Of a stretch of 64,000 nt of DNA, positions 1 to 7,333 are shown piece after piece. This DNA comes from JAVBQG01 sp031549185 (lineage in GTDB: Bacteria; Synergistota; Synergistia; Synergistales; Synergistaceae). The notes beneath the pieces are model-generated. The model was not told the DNA's origin. It was given only the letters and a program-made list of their open reading frames with translations, and ran no database searches. The stretch's first letter is position 1. The number at the start of each line of letters is the position of its first letter. Location: positions 1 to 64,000 of the forward strand of contig JAVBQG010000001.1 in NCBI GenBank assembly GCA_031549185.1. The letters run 5' to 3'. Both the position numbers and the translations under genes were made by a program.

Positions 1-806
1 CGGCTCTTCGTCTTGTCGGCGTCGACGGTGGCGAACGAGAGCTTGCGGCCGTCGTCGGCCCGAATGACGATCGTGTTCATGGTCGCGTCCAGAATGCGGC
101 CCGACACGAGGGAGGGGCGCGGCTTGGTCGGGCGATGGTCGGGCCGTCCGGCCCGTTCGGGCAAGTTCTTCGCCGGATAGACCATCTCGGGTGTCCCCGC
201 CGAGCCGGGCGCGATCGCGTATTTGTCGAAGACGAAGACCAGATCGCCGGTGCCGCTCACGTAGAACGAAGTGTCGTCGCCGACCTTCGGGGGCTTGGCG
301 CCGCGCAGGTAGCGGGAGGGTTCTCTCTGCATCTCGTCCGCGATGAACCTCTCGGCCTTCGCGTGGGCGTCCTCGCCCAAAATGTCGCCCAGGGAGAGAA
401 TCCGGAATGTCCTGCGGTCGAGCACGATCGTCCGCACGAGGTGCGACTGCGTGTTCCCCGCGTTCACGCTGCCGTGGAGCAGTATCGAGAGGTATCGCCC
501 GCTGTCGAAGATGTCGTAGGCGAAACGGACCGGCGGATACGGCCCGCCGCTGCTTTGGGGCTTGGCGGTGGTCATGACCTCGCTGTAGAAGCGCCCCACG
601 AGGTCGTTGATCCGTTCGGCGCGATCTTTGCCCGCGGTGTCCGTGAACTTCGGAAAGCTCCCCTCGATGGTGTGCATCGTGCTGTGAAAGGGAGTGTCCT
701 CGATCGCAAGCCTCCCGACGAAGATCGCCGCGAATGCCGCACCGCAGACCAGAATCGCGACCAAAGCCGCCAATGACAATACGAACGCCGTTTTTCTCAA
801 ATGCAT
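1..806 (-). CDS. Secreted RsiV/DUF3298-like protein, 3' end cut by window edge
   Basis: Reading leftward from the ATG at 806 (ribosome site GGAGGAG a few bases upstream), the frame stays open to base 1, so the C-terminus lies outside. The first ~27 residues are a basic start followed by a hydrophobic stretch, a signal peptide or signal anchor. The mature part has the layout of the RsiV/DUF3298 group: a region with RFAYDIFDSGRYLSILLHGS, then VLDRRTFRILSLGDIL and an acidic/aromatic tail region (FYVSGTGDLVFVFDKY). It then continues past the usual domain into a proline/arginine linker and a short beta-rich segment near the edge. Its function is unknown; the family includes lysozyme-binding anti-sigma factors, but no sigma factor is visible here. 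The complete gene at 4699-5421 belongs to the same broad family. Confidence 0.7.
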   Translation of the reverse strand, partial: MHLRKTAFVLSLAALVAILVCGAAFAAIFVGRLAIEDTPFHSTMHTIEGSFPKFTDTAGKDRAERINDLVGRFYSEVMTTAKPQSSGGPYPPVRFAYDIFDSGRYLSILLHGSVNAGNTQSHLVRTIVLDRRTFRILSLGDILGEDAHAKAERFIADEMQREPSRYLRGAKPPKVGDDTSFYVSGTGDLVFVFDKYAIAPGSAGTPEMVYPAKNLPERAGRPDHRPTKPRPSLVSGRILDATMNTIVIRADDGRKLSFATVDADKTKS

Positions 807-983
807 CTCCTCCTCGCGAAGTCCGGCCATTGGGGCCGCTTCGGGAGAATTCTAACGCATGCCTCCCCGTCCGGAAAAAGCAGAAAACAGGAGCCGCCCG
901 TCGTTAAAATACGCCAAGGAGGCGATAACGCGGGCGGCCGTCGCAGGCAACAGAGTTGGCGTTTTTACCCAGAAGTGGCCGGT

Positions 984-1301
984 TTACACGATCGCTTGAA
1001 CGCCCTTCTCCTGCACGATGTTCAGCAGACGAAGCGCCGGTCCCCCAGGTTTTTTGACGCCGCGTTCCCAGTCGGATACGAGGTTTTTGCTCACGTTCAT
1101 GTAGAGCGCGAATATTGGTTGCGACATGTTTTCCCGCTCTCTCAAAGTCTTGATTTCCTGGGGTGTGAGAGTGTGTACTGGAGCAAGGCACGAGCGGTCG
1201 AATCGTTTCATCGTCTGTTTATCGATCGCATCGACGCTGTGCAGCGCCTCCGCCGTCTCATGGATCGCTGCCGCCAGATCGTTCTTATACTTCCTGTCCA
1301 T
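984..1301 (-). CDS. HigA/YiaG-type antitoxin with XRE helix-turn-helix
   Basis: This 105-residue protein has a Cro/C1-type helix-turn-helix at about residues 47-82 (LTPQEIKTLRERENMSQPIF then YMNVSKNLVSDWERG), the arrangement of HigA2/YiaG-like antitoxins. The DNA-binding domain is C-terminal, as is usual for the toxin-first class. Its start overlaps the end of the upstream toxin gene by 17 bp, which indicates translational coupling. In this family the antitoxin neutralises a RelE-fold mRNA interferase and represses its own operon. The pairing is clear from gene order; the exact subfamily is inferred. Confidence 0.8.
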   Translation of the reverse strand: MDRKYKNDLAAAIHETAEALHSVDAIDKQTMKRFDRSCLAPVHTLTPQEIKTLRERENMSQPIFALYMNVSKNLVSDWERGVKKPGGPALRLLNIVQEKGVQAIV

Positions 1302-1668
1302 TTTTGTGCACCTCCCGGAACTGCCCGCTTTTGATCAACTTTTCCAGTTGCATGTCCGACATCCTGAAAATGTGAGCCGCCAGCTCTTTAAGGTCTTCCT
1401 TCTGTTCGTTCGATATGTTGCCCTGTTCGTTCTTGGCGAATCCGTAGACGAAAAAAGTGCGCTCGTTGTTGCGATACAGAATAATCGCGCGGAATCCGCC
1501 TCTTTTGCCCTGTCCTTTGCGAGGCACCCGCTGTTTGATGACCCCTCCGCCCAGATCGGCGTCGATCAGCCCTTTTTCGACGCGTTCGACGACCTCCCAT
1601 AAGATGGCGTCGGAAATGTTCTGTTTGCGAGCGAAGCGTTCGAACACGGCATTTTTGAAGACTTTCAC
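1285..1668 (-). CDS. RelE/HigB-type mRNA interferase toxin
   Basis: The 127-residue product matches the RelE-superfamily group annotated as HigB2-like: a basic GGGVIKQRVPRKGQGKRGGFR segment followed by AIILYRNNERTFFVYGFAKNEQGNIS and a helical C-terminus (EQKEDLKELAAHIF). These toxins cleave mRNA, normally on the ribosome. The gene precedes and overlaps an XRE antitoxin gene, the toxin-first order typical of higBA. The length is slightly above the usual 100-120 residues but nothing appears missing. A short imperfect palindrome upstream (1702-1716) is a candidate operator. Confidence 0.82.
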   Translation of the reverse strand: MKVFKNAVFERFARKQNISDAILWEVVERVEKGLIDADLGGGVIKQRVPRKGQGKRGGFRAIILYRNNERTFFVYGFAKNEQGNISNEQKEDLKELAAHIFRMSDMQLEKLIKSGQFREVHKNGQEV

Positions 1669-1701
1669 AGGATGCCTCCCGTCGGTTATGGAGATTAATT
1701 A

Positions 1702-1716
1702 TCACACATAGTATGA
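1702..1716. promoter_or_regulatory. Candidate operator of the higBA-like pair
   Basis: TCACACATAGTATGA is an imperfect 15-bp palindrome (half-sites TCACAC and TCATAC) lying 34 bases upstream of the toxin start, in an A/T-rich stretch where the promoter should be. XRE antitoxins of this class usually repress their own promoter through such sites. The assignment rests on position and symmetry only. Confidence 0.35.
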
Positions 1717-1794
1717 CACACGGCTTCTCAATTGGCAAGGCCCGTTCGAGAGGCTGTGTGTCAATACAGAGATGGAGCGTCTGAAATTTTCTCG

Positions 1795-2862
1795 CTACAG
1801 GATGTCCAGTATTCCTCCGCCGACTCTCTTCTGCCGATAGTCGATCTTCGGGAGCGGGTCGAAGCCCACCAGGGCCGCCAGGCCGAAGAGCTCCTGGTTC
1901 ATCTTCTCGCTGAGTTTCACCCTTCCCGCGGAGAGGCGCAGCGGTTTTTTCACGCCGGCGAATTTGATCGACAGGTGCCGCGTGGCGTTCGTGGCCCAGT
2001 TGCCGTGGAAACTCAGCACCTCGAAGCCGGTGACGGAGTCGAACGAGTACGACTTTTTCCTGAACGGCAGCAGGCCGCGTCTGACGGTGATGGACTTTCT
2101 CGATGTGTCGATCGCGACGCTCTTCACGGGGCCGAAGAGGATCACGAAGAGCCAGATCAGAGAACCGAGAGCGAGCAGGAAGCCGAAGCCGACCTCGTCT
2201 TCGTAGATGGACCCCAGCATGCTGCCGCCCAGCAGCAAGAGCACGACCGCGATCGCGGCCTGCGCGGCGAGGCGCTTGGTGAAGCTCTTGACGTAGAGGC
2301 TTCCCTCTTTGACGTATCCGGCGCGGCTCATGTCCGCCGCCTCCGGCGGCGTGGACGTCCTCTCGGATTGCAGGCCGATCATGCTCTCGATCGCCGGGAC
2401 CGTCCGGCGGCGGAATTCCTCGAGCGCGCTGCTGTTCTGTCCCCAGAAGGTGGAGATGCGCCTGTTGCCGAAGATGGGTTTGCCCTGCGACACGAGGCAG
2501 TAGCCGTGCCGGGTGAAGAGCAGAGACTTGTTGGTCATGGGCGCGATGCGCACGACCTCGTCGAAGCGTAGCGTCTCCTTACGTCTGCCGAAAATGGGCG
2601 AGAACGTCACGGTTTTGGCCGCGGGATCGAACACGACCCTCTCTCCCCTGTACTGTTTCCACAGCAGATAACCGATGATAAGAGCCGCAATGCCGAAAAT
2701 GGCCGCGCCGACACCCCTCGCATCCGGGTTGACATCGTTTGCGAAAAGCATGGCCAGTGTCAGGACGAGACAAAAGAGAAAACCAAAAAAGTACCCCACA
2801 CAATCACGAAGAGCGCCACGGCAATTGACCTCCAGAACGTTTCTACCAACCTCGACCGACAT
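1795..2862 (-). CDS. Membrane protein with two repeats of hairpin plus PH-like beta domain
   Basis: I chose the ATG at 2862 (MSVEVGRNVLEVN) because GGGGGATGAA lies directly upstream; the frame is open further but without a ribosome site. The 355-residue protein has two transmembrane segments at about residues 20-60, a soluble beta-rich domain to about 170 (ERVVFDPAAKTVTFSPIFGR), then two more transmembrane segments near 195-245 and a second beta-rich domain (KSVAIDTSRKSITVRRGLLP). The internal duplication resembles bacterial PH-like membrane proteins of unknown role. Neighbours give no functional hint. Confidence 0.6.
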   Translation of the reverse strand: MSVEVGRNVLEVNCRGALRDCVGYFFGFLFCLVLTLAMLFANDVNPDARGVGAAIFGIAALIIGYLLWKQYRGERVVFDPAAKTVTFSPIFGRRKETLRFDEVVRIAPMTNKSLLFTRHGYCLVSQGKPIFGNRRISTFWGQNSSALEEFRRRTVPAIESMIGLQSERTSTPPEAADMSRAGYVKEGSLYVKSFTKRLAAQAAIAVVLLLLGGSMLGSIYEDEVGFGFLLALGSLIWLFVILFGPVKSVAIDTSRKSITVRRGLLPFRKKSYSFDSVTGFEVLSFHGNWATNATRHLSIKFAGVKKPLRLSAGRVKLSEKMNQELFGLAALVGFDPLPKIDYRQKRVGGGILDIL

Positions 2863-3050
2863 GATTTCATCCCCCAGATGTAAGATAATGGTCCTGTTTC
2901 GATAAAAGAGATAACAGGAACCACAATACCTAAATATATTGTTTTTGTCAACGGGGCAAAAGTCCCGAGCCGTCAGGTTTTTGCCGTCTTCGGAAATGCT
3001 GGTGCGCAGAGCATCTGTTATAATTTTCAAGACCGAGAACGTCGATATCG

Positions 3051-3566
3051 GTGAACATCCTGGCCTTCGATCTTTTCGATGGCGAGCCGGATTTCCGCAA
3101 CAGTTTTTCCATCCGCAATGACATAAGCGGTAACCGCCTGTGCGACGACCTTGCGATCATTTACCTCGAAATACCAAAGTACCGTCGCTCCGGACGCAAG
3201 CCGATGAACAAGCTGGAGCGATGGATGGCATACCTTGCGGGGCAGGAGGGAGCAATGATGGCACAAATAGCGGAAAAGGACCCCATGATCGGAGAAGCGC
3301 TCGATATGGAGAAACTGTTTTTGATGGACAGAATGCAGCGTTTGGCCTATATCCAGAGCTGGAAACAGATGATGGACGAGGCGAACAAAGACGAGACCAT
3401 ACGCAGGTTCGCCGAGGCCAAAGGCATGGCACAAGGGAAACAGCAGGGGTTGCTCGAGGGAAAACGCGAAACGGCGCGCAATCTTCTGGAAATGGGCCTG
3501 GAACCTTATAAAATAGCCCTTGCCACGGGTCTCACGGAAGACGAGGTTCGTGTTCTACAAAAGTGA
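3051..3566 (+). pseudogene. C-terminal remnant of an Rpn-type (PD-(D/E)XK) nuclease/transposase-like gene
   Basis: The segment NILAFDLFDGEPDFRNSFS, then LCDDLAIIYLEIPKY, and the later coiled region rich in EAKGMAQGKQQGLLEGKRET are characteristic of the C-terminal half of Rpn/PDDEXK-family proteins. Full proteins have about 300 residues, with the catalytic PD-(D/E)XK core ahead of this point; that core is missing here. An in-frame stop lies at 3021-3023 and the only start is a GTG in mid-domain. A motif fragment reading ENVDIG is present one frame over just upstream, suggesting a frameshift as well as truncation. I regard the gene as non-functional. Confidence 0.7.
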
Positions 3567-3625
3567 CGTGTAGAAAACGCGCTCGTGCCTCTTTTTTCAT
3601 CACTCGACGAGGAGATGTTCTCCGC

Positions 3626-3900
3626 TTATCCGCTATTGTTCCTCTTTAACGTCTTCTCCCACGTCTTGATCGTCTGTTCCCTGAGAAAACAGTATAGCTC
3701 GTCGATCTCCTCGTCCTCGTCGTAGCGCAGGAGCGCCGCGTAGTAGGCGGCCTTGTCGTCGTCGTACACGATCAACGGCGGGTGGTCGTGCGTCATGAGG
3801 AAGAAATTCAGGAGCGTGCGGCCGACGCGGCCGTTGCCGTCGGCGAAGGGATGGATGTACTCGAATGAGAGAGCAATGGTGAATTTTCAAGTTAAGCGGA
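3626..3900 (-). pseudogene. C-terminal remnant of a Fic-domain gene
   Basis: On the minus strand the frame ending with TAA at 3626-3628 reads FEYIHPFADGNGRVGRTLL, the Fic catalytic motif (HPFx(D/E)GNGRxxR), followed by a typical helical tail (ALLRYDEDEEIDELYCFLRE). No start codon and no N-terminal helices precede it; upstream of about 3890 the similarity seems to continue in another frame (YREYKNAPLNLK). Fic proteins transfer AMP or similar groups to target proteins. This copy keeps the active-site loop but lacks most of the fold, so it is probably dead. Confidence 0.75.
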
Positions 3901-3998
3901 GCGTTTTTATACTCTCTATACTCGGCGACATGCCCGTTTTTATTCGTTCAGGAAGGCTGGCCACCGATTGATCGTGCCCCTGCCCGGCAATAACCGCA

Positions 3999-4027
3999 TT
4001 GACATTGAACTAAGTCTTAGCTAAGAT
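3999..4027 (+). promoter_or_regulatory. Promoter with overlapping palindromic operators for the phd/vapC-like pair
   Basis: A consensus -35 TTGACA (3999-4004) and a -10 TAAGAT (4022-4027) are separated by 17 bp. Two palindromes built from the same half-site overlap in the spacer and -10: CTAAGTCTTAG (4010-4020) and TCTTAGCTAAGA (4015-4026). This is the layout expected for an autoregulated Phd/YefM antitoxin operon. Confidence 0.65.
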
Positions 4028-4055
4028 AATATTGATCCACCAGGAGGTGTCAAAT

Positions 4056-4292
4056 ATGGAGACCGTGACGATTCACAAGGCAAAGAGCAACCTGTCTCAA
4101 TTGGTCAAACTTGCGACGGAGGGCGAGACGATCTATATCGGCGGTTACGGCAGACCGCAGGTGGTGCTGACCGCCGCGGACGGCATGAAACCGAAAAAGA
4201 GGATCGGTATTCTGGCCGGTCGCCTGGTTGTGCCGGACGATTTCGACGCGCCCCTGCCCGACGACGTGCTGGACTCCTTCGAGGGGCGATAG
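4056..4292 (+). CDS. Phd/YefM-family antitoxin
   Basis: The ATG at 4056 follows AGGAGGTG at good spacing; an earlier in-frame TTG at 4032 has no ribosome site. The 78-residue protein starts METVTIHKAKSNLSQLVKLA, the Phd/YefM DNA-binding fold, and has a polar C-terminal tail (DDFDAPLPDDVLDSFEGR) that would wrap the toxin. It stops directly against the start codon of the PIN-domain gene. The family represses its own promoter and neutralises the cognate toxin. Confidence 0.88.
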   Translation: METVTIHKAKSNLSQLVKLATEGETIYIGGYGRPQVVLTAADGMKPKKRIGILAGRLVVPDDFDAPLPDDVLDSFEGR

Positions 4293-4670
4293 ATGCGGAT
4301 CCTCCTTGATACGAACGCCCTTCTGTGGATGCTGGCCGGTTCTCCGCGCATCGAGCCGGTCCGCGAGTTGATCGAGAGCGACGATACGGAGGTGTTCGTC
4401 AGCGCGGTCTCGTGGTGGGAGGTCGCGATCAAGACCCGCATCGGCAAACTCGACGTCGACTTGTCGGTATTGCGGGCTGCCGCGCGCGACAGCGGCCTGA
4501 TCGAACTGCCGCTGTCGGGAGTTCACGCCGAGAATCTCCTCAATCTGCCAAGGTTGCACAACGACCCATTCGACCACATGCTGGTCGCCCAGGCCATCTC
4601 GGAGCCCATGCGTTTCATCACCGGGGATTCGCTGCTGGCGGATTACTCGCCGCTGGTGATGGTGATTTGA
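4293..4670 (+). CDS. VapC-like PIN-domain ribonuclease toxin
   Basis: The 125-residue protein has the PIN-domain acidic set: D6 (LLDTNALLW), E43 (SWWEVAIK), D91/D94 (HNDPFDHMLVAQA) and D112 (TGDSLL). Its WWE and LHNDPFD signatures place it in the COG3744 group that is usually paired with Phd/YefM antitoxins, as here. PIN toxins cleave tRNA or rRNA with divalent metal. Its ATG follows the antitoxin stop with no gap, so the two are translationally coupled. All key acidic residues are present. Confidence 0.88.
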   Translation: MRILLDTNALLWMLAGSPRIEPVRELIESDDTEVFVSAVSWWEVAIKTRIGKLDVDLSVLRAAARDSGLIELPLSGVHAENLLNLPRLHNDPFDHMLVAQAISEPMRFITGDSLLADYSPLVMVI

Positions 4671-4698
4671 TGCGAAAATCGTCCGGGGGTGTCCTCTG

Positions 4699-5421
4699 AT
4701 GATCCGCAAGGCGGCAGGAATTCCCATTTTATTGTTCTTTCTTGTCGGATTCCTTTTTTTGTGCGTCTCGCCGGTGATTGCCGACGACGAGCCCCCCTCC
4801 GTCGAGGGGCCGGTTCCGCCGTTTACCGTGCGCGTCGCGAGCCGTGCGTGGTCGGAGAACCGGTATTACAGAATCCTTTACCCACGGTTCGGCATAAAGG
4901 GCGTCGATAAGATTCTCGGTGACTATGTAAAAAAACAGGTAGCCGACCTCGCGAGGGCAGAACCTTCTGGCGGGAGCGAAGAGGACGAGGAACAGCCGGA
5001 CAAGCTCGACACGATGTTCGATCTTTTTTCACCCTCGCACGGCTATGTCTCCGTCGTCTTTTCCGACTGGCACGTGCTCGGCGGTCCTCATCCGTCTTGG
5101 GATCGCTACGCGCTCACCTTCGACCTGAAAACCGGCCGGAGGCTCGCCGTCAAAGATCTCTTTCCAAACTGGGAGATCGCCATACCGAAGCTGATGAAGC
5201 TCATTCGCGACGAGATTGCCGCGCAGGGGTGCGAGCCGGACGAGATGAACGGTTTCATCTACGATCTCGATGGGAAGAGCGAGAATTTCTTCCTCGATCC
5301 CGGCGGCGCCGCTTTCATCTTCAACGCCTACAACTCGGCCCTCTGGCAGTACAACACGATCGCGATCGACGAGGAAATCCTGCTGAAAATCGGTGTGAAT
5401 CCGAAGTTCTGGCGGCCGTGA
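4699..5421 (+). CDS. Exported DUF3298 (RsiV-type) protein
   Basis: This 240-residue protein begins with a signal peptide (hydrophobic residues ~8-28, cleavage likely after VIA). The mature part shows the DUF4163/DUF3298 layout: YYRILYPRFGIKGVDKILGDYVKK near residues 55-80, then the family hallmark GGPHPSWDRYALTFDLKTGR and LAVKDLFP near 130-160, and a C-terminal IYDLDGKSENFFLDPGG region. Members are periplasmic or extracytoplasmic, some being anti-sigma factors that sense lysozyme, but this one lacks a transmembrane anchor beyond the signal and has no neighbouring sigma factor. Its role is unknown. Confidence 0.8.
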   Translation: MIRKAAGIPILLFFLVGFLFLCVSPVIADDEPPSVEGPVPPFTVRVASRAWSENRYYRILYPRFGIKGVDKILGDYVKKQVADLARAEPSGGSEEDEEQPDKLDTMFDLFSPSHGYVSVVFSDWHVLGGPHPSWDRYALTFDLKTGRRLAVKDLFPNWEIAIPKLMKLIRDEIAAQGCEPDEMNGFIYDLDGKSENFFLDPGGAAFIFNAYNSALWQYNTIAIDEEILLKIGVNPKFWRP

Positions 5422-5468
5422 TCGTTTACGCGACGAATATCCGTTTTTTCATACACAAGGTGGTTTTT

Positions 5469-6008
5469 TTACTGAGCGCTTGGACCTACGTGGCCGTGCT
5501 GCTCGCGTGAAGCGTCCAGAAAACCCTGCATGATGCCGACGACATCCTTGTAGCGATACGTTTTCTTTGCGGCGCCGAGTGATATGTTGACCGACGAGTA
5601 TCCAATAATCTTGTTGAGTTTGATCCATATTTTTGCATATCCTGGAATGCGCGCTTCGAAATTCCTGGCATCCTTGATTTTAACGGAGATAAATCTCATC
5701 CACAAAAAGGTCGATAGGCGTACTTCTTCCACCTGTTCCCACGAGATAAAACCAATCCCGATGCCCGGCAGTGAGATATTGTCTGCAAAGCCCTCTTCGT
5801 TAATGACCATCGCTCCTTCATGTTTGAATAAAGCTCTCAGAAGGACGAACAAGAACATGGCGCAAAAGAAAATAAAAAAAACATCGAAACCCTTTTCCAC
5901 GATATTGCCTTGCAAAAGCCTGGAAAGCCAGAAAAACCCCAGTAGAAGCGACCCACAAGCCAGAAATAAAATCTTTGACATACTCTTTTCGACGACGACT
6001 TCTTTCAT
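5469..6008 (-). CDS. STM3941-like small membrane protein
   Basis: The chosen start at 6008 (MKEVVVEKSMSKILFLACGS) is preceded by AAGGAAGGTG; an upstream in-frame ATG at 6068 lacks one. The 179-residue protein has two transmembrane segments (about residues 10-28 and 42-62) followed by a beta-rich cytosolic PH-like region containing GAMVINEEGF and GIGFISWEQVEEV. The order (hairpin, INEEG, I-W-E) matches the STM3941 family of uncharacterised membrane proteins. No function is known and the neighbours are unrelated. Confidence 0.65.
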   Translation of the reverse strand: MKEVVVEKSMSKILFLACGSLLLGFFWLSRLLQGNIVEKGFDVFFIFFCAMFLFVLLRALFKHEGAMVINEEGFADNISLPGIGIGFISWEQVEEVRLSTFLWMRFISVKIKDARNFEARIPGYAKIWIKLNKIIGYSSVNISLGAAKKTYRYKDVVGIMQGFLDASREQHGHVGPSAQ

Positions 6009-6125
6009 GACCGCACCTTCCTTGTCCGAAAGTGATGGTTCGGATCCTACGGAAAGTTTATCATGCATAAAGAAATGAGGAACATAATTGACGATGCCAA
6101 CTTGCGGCCTTCTCGGAACAAGCGC

Positions 6126-6773
6126 TCACTCCGCCTTCCTCTGCATCAAGACAGTCTCCTGGAAGCGCCTCTGCGACGGGGTGCCGGCGACGAGTTCCTT
6201 CGGCGGGAAGTTTTTGTCGAATGCGGCGGCGGCGGATTTGTCGACCTCGTATATCTTGTCCTCGAAGTAACGGCCTCTGATGCCGGAGAGGGCATTGTCG
6301 TACAACTCGCAGGCGTGGAGCGCCACGGCGTACATATTGTCCGCAGTTCGAATCCCCAATGTTTCGGCGGGCACGAAGCCCTGTCGTAAATAGTAATCCG
6401 GATAGCCGTACAGCAAAATGGCACGGAACCCCATTTCGCGGGCGCTCGCTCTCGTGTGTTCGATCAAGCGGCCTCCGATGTCTTTACGCTGGTATTCCGG
6501 AAGTACCGAGATCGGTCCCAGGGTCAACGTTTCATATTTGTTTCCGTCGTCCGCCTCGATGAAGGATTTCAGACAGACGACGTTGCCGACGATCTTGTCG
6601 CCCGACACCGCGACGACATCGAGTTCCGGTAAAAATGCCGGGCAGTCGCGCATGATATGGAGCAGATAGTGCTCGTCGCACCCCGGGGCATAATGATTCC
6701 AGAACGCCTCCCTCGTGAGGTTCTCCGTCTCGCGGTAGTCCGAAGGTTCTTCGAGCCTGAATGTAATATCCAC
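6126..6773 (-). CDS. GNAT-family N-acetyltransferase
   Basis: I place the start at the GTG at 6773 because GGGGAGG stands 9 bases upstream; the frame is open to 6812 but that start has no ribosome site. The ~215-residue product has the GNAT layout: an N-terminal substrate-binding part (ITFRLEEPSDYRETENLTR), beta-4 LGPISVLPEYQRKDIGGRLI with the acetyl-CoA pyrophosphate-binding Q/R-x-x-G-x-G/A-type loop, and FRAILLYGYPDYYLRQGF. It resembles the YhbS-type small-molecule/protein acetyltransferases. The substrate cannot be told from sequence. Confidence 0.82.
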   Translation of the reverse strand: MDITFRLEEPSDYRETENLTREAFWNHYAPGCDEHYLLHIMRDCPAFLPELDVVAVSGDKIVGNVVCLKSFIEADDGNKYETLTLGPISVLPEYQRKDIGGRLIEHTRASAREMGFRAILLYGYPDYYLRQGFVPAETLGIRTADNMYAVALHACELYDNALSGIRGRYFEDKIYEVDKSAAAAFDKNFPPKELVAGTPSQRRFQETVLMQRKAE

Positions 6774-6886
6774 CGGCAAAAACCTCCCCATTCGTTTTTG
6801 TCGTAGCGACAATAGTTTATCACCACGATCAAGATAACCGCTTGGCCGGGTTTTATGTTAAGATAATTAACGAAATTGACGGGGTG

Positions 6887-7333
6887 ATGGCTGTGAGCAA
6901 ATTTTTCGACTATTACGCAATTTTGGACGTGCCGACGAACGCCTCCCTGGAGATGATCCGGGTGGCCTACGAGGTGCGCATGATCGAGCTTGCCGGGAGC
7001 GACGTCTCGCCCCGGGAGCAGGAGCGCCGCGCCGCGCTTCTGAAGCTGGCGGTCTATGTCCTGGGGGACGAGGAACGGCGCCTCGCATACGATGTCAACG
7101 GGGAGTGCGGCTACTGGGGCGAGCCGGAGCCGGTTGCGGACGAAGCGCTGCCGGAAGTGCCCGCCTTGGCCGAGCCGCAGAACCGCCCGACCATCCGCCC
7201 GCCGCGAAGAGCACGCTCGGGGCGCGCAACCCGGAGGCCCGGGCTGGCGGATCGTCTTCTGCATTTGCTGCGGGGAGTCCGCTGGCCCCGATGGACGGAT
7301 TCCTCTTCTACCGAAACGTCCTCACCTTCGTGA
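6887..7333 (+). CDS. J-domain-like protein lacking the HPD motif
   Basis: The ATG at 6887 starts MAVSKFFDYYAILDVPTNAS, a clear J-domain helix I/II entry, followed by RVAYEVRMIELAGSD and then LLKLAVYVLGDEERRLAYDV, matching helix III/IV. The HPD tripeptide needed to stimulate DnaK ATPase is replaced by a stretch around AGSD, so it is a J-like rather than canonical J protein. The last ~70 residues are low-complexity and Arg/Pro-rich. The gene ends 26 bp inside the 3' end of the convergent MFS gene, so the tail may be a chance extension after loss of the original terminus. Confidence 0.55.
   Translation: MAVSKFFDYYAILDVPTNASLEMIRVAYEVRMIELAGSDVSPREQERRAALLKLAVYVLGDEERRLAYDVNGECGYWGEPEPVADEALPEVPALAEPQNRPTIRPPRRARSGRATRRPGLADRLLHLLRGVRWPRWTDSSSTETSSPS

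Noticed and set aside
135..776. A 213-codon plus-strand frame at the left end
   Set aside because: It is antisense to the signal-peptide-bearing RsiV-like gene running from 806 to base 1, which has a good ribosome site and family pattern.
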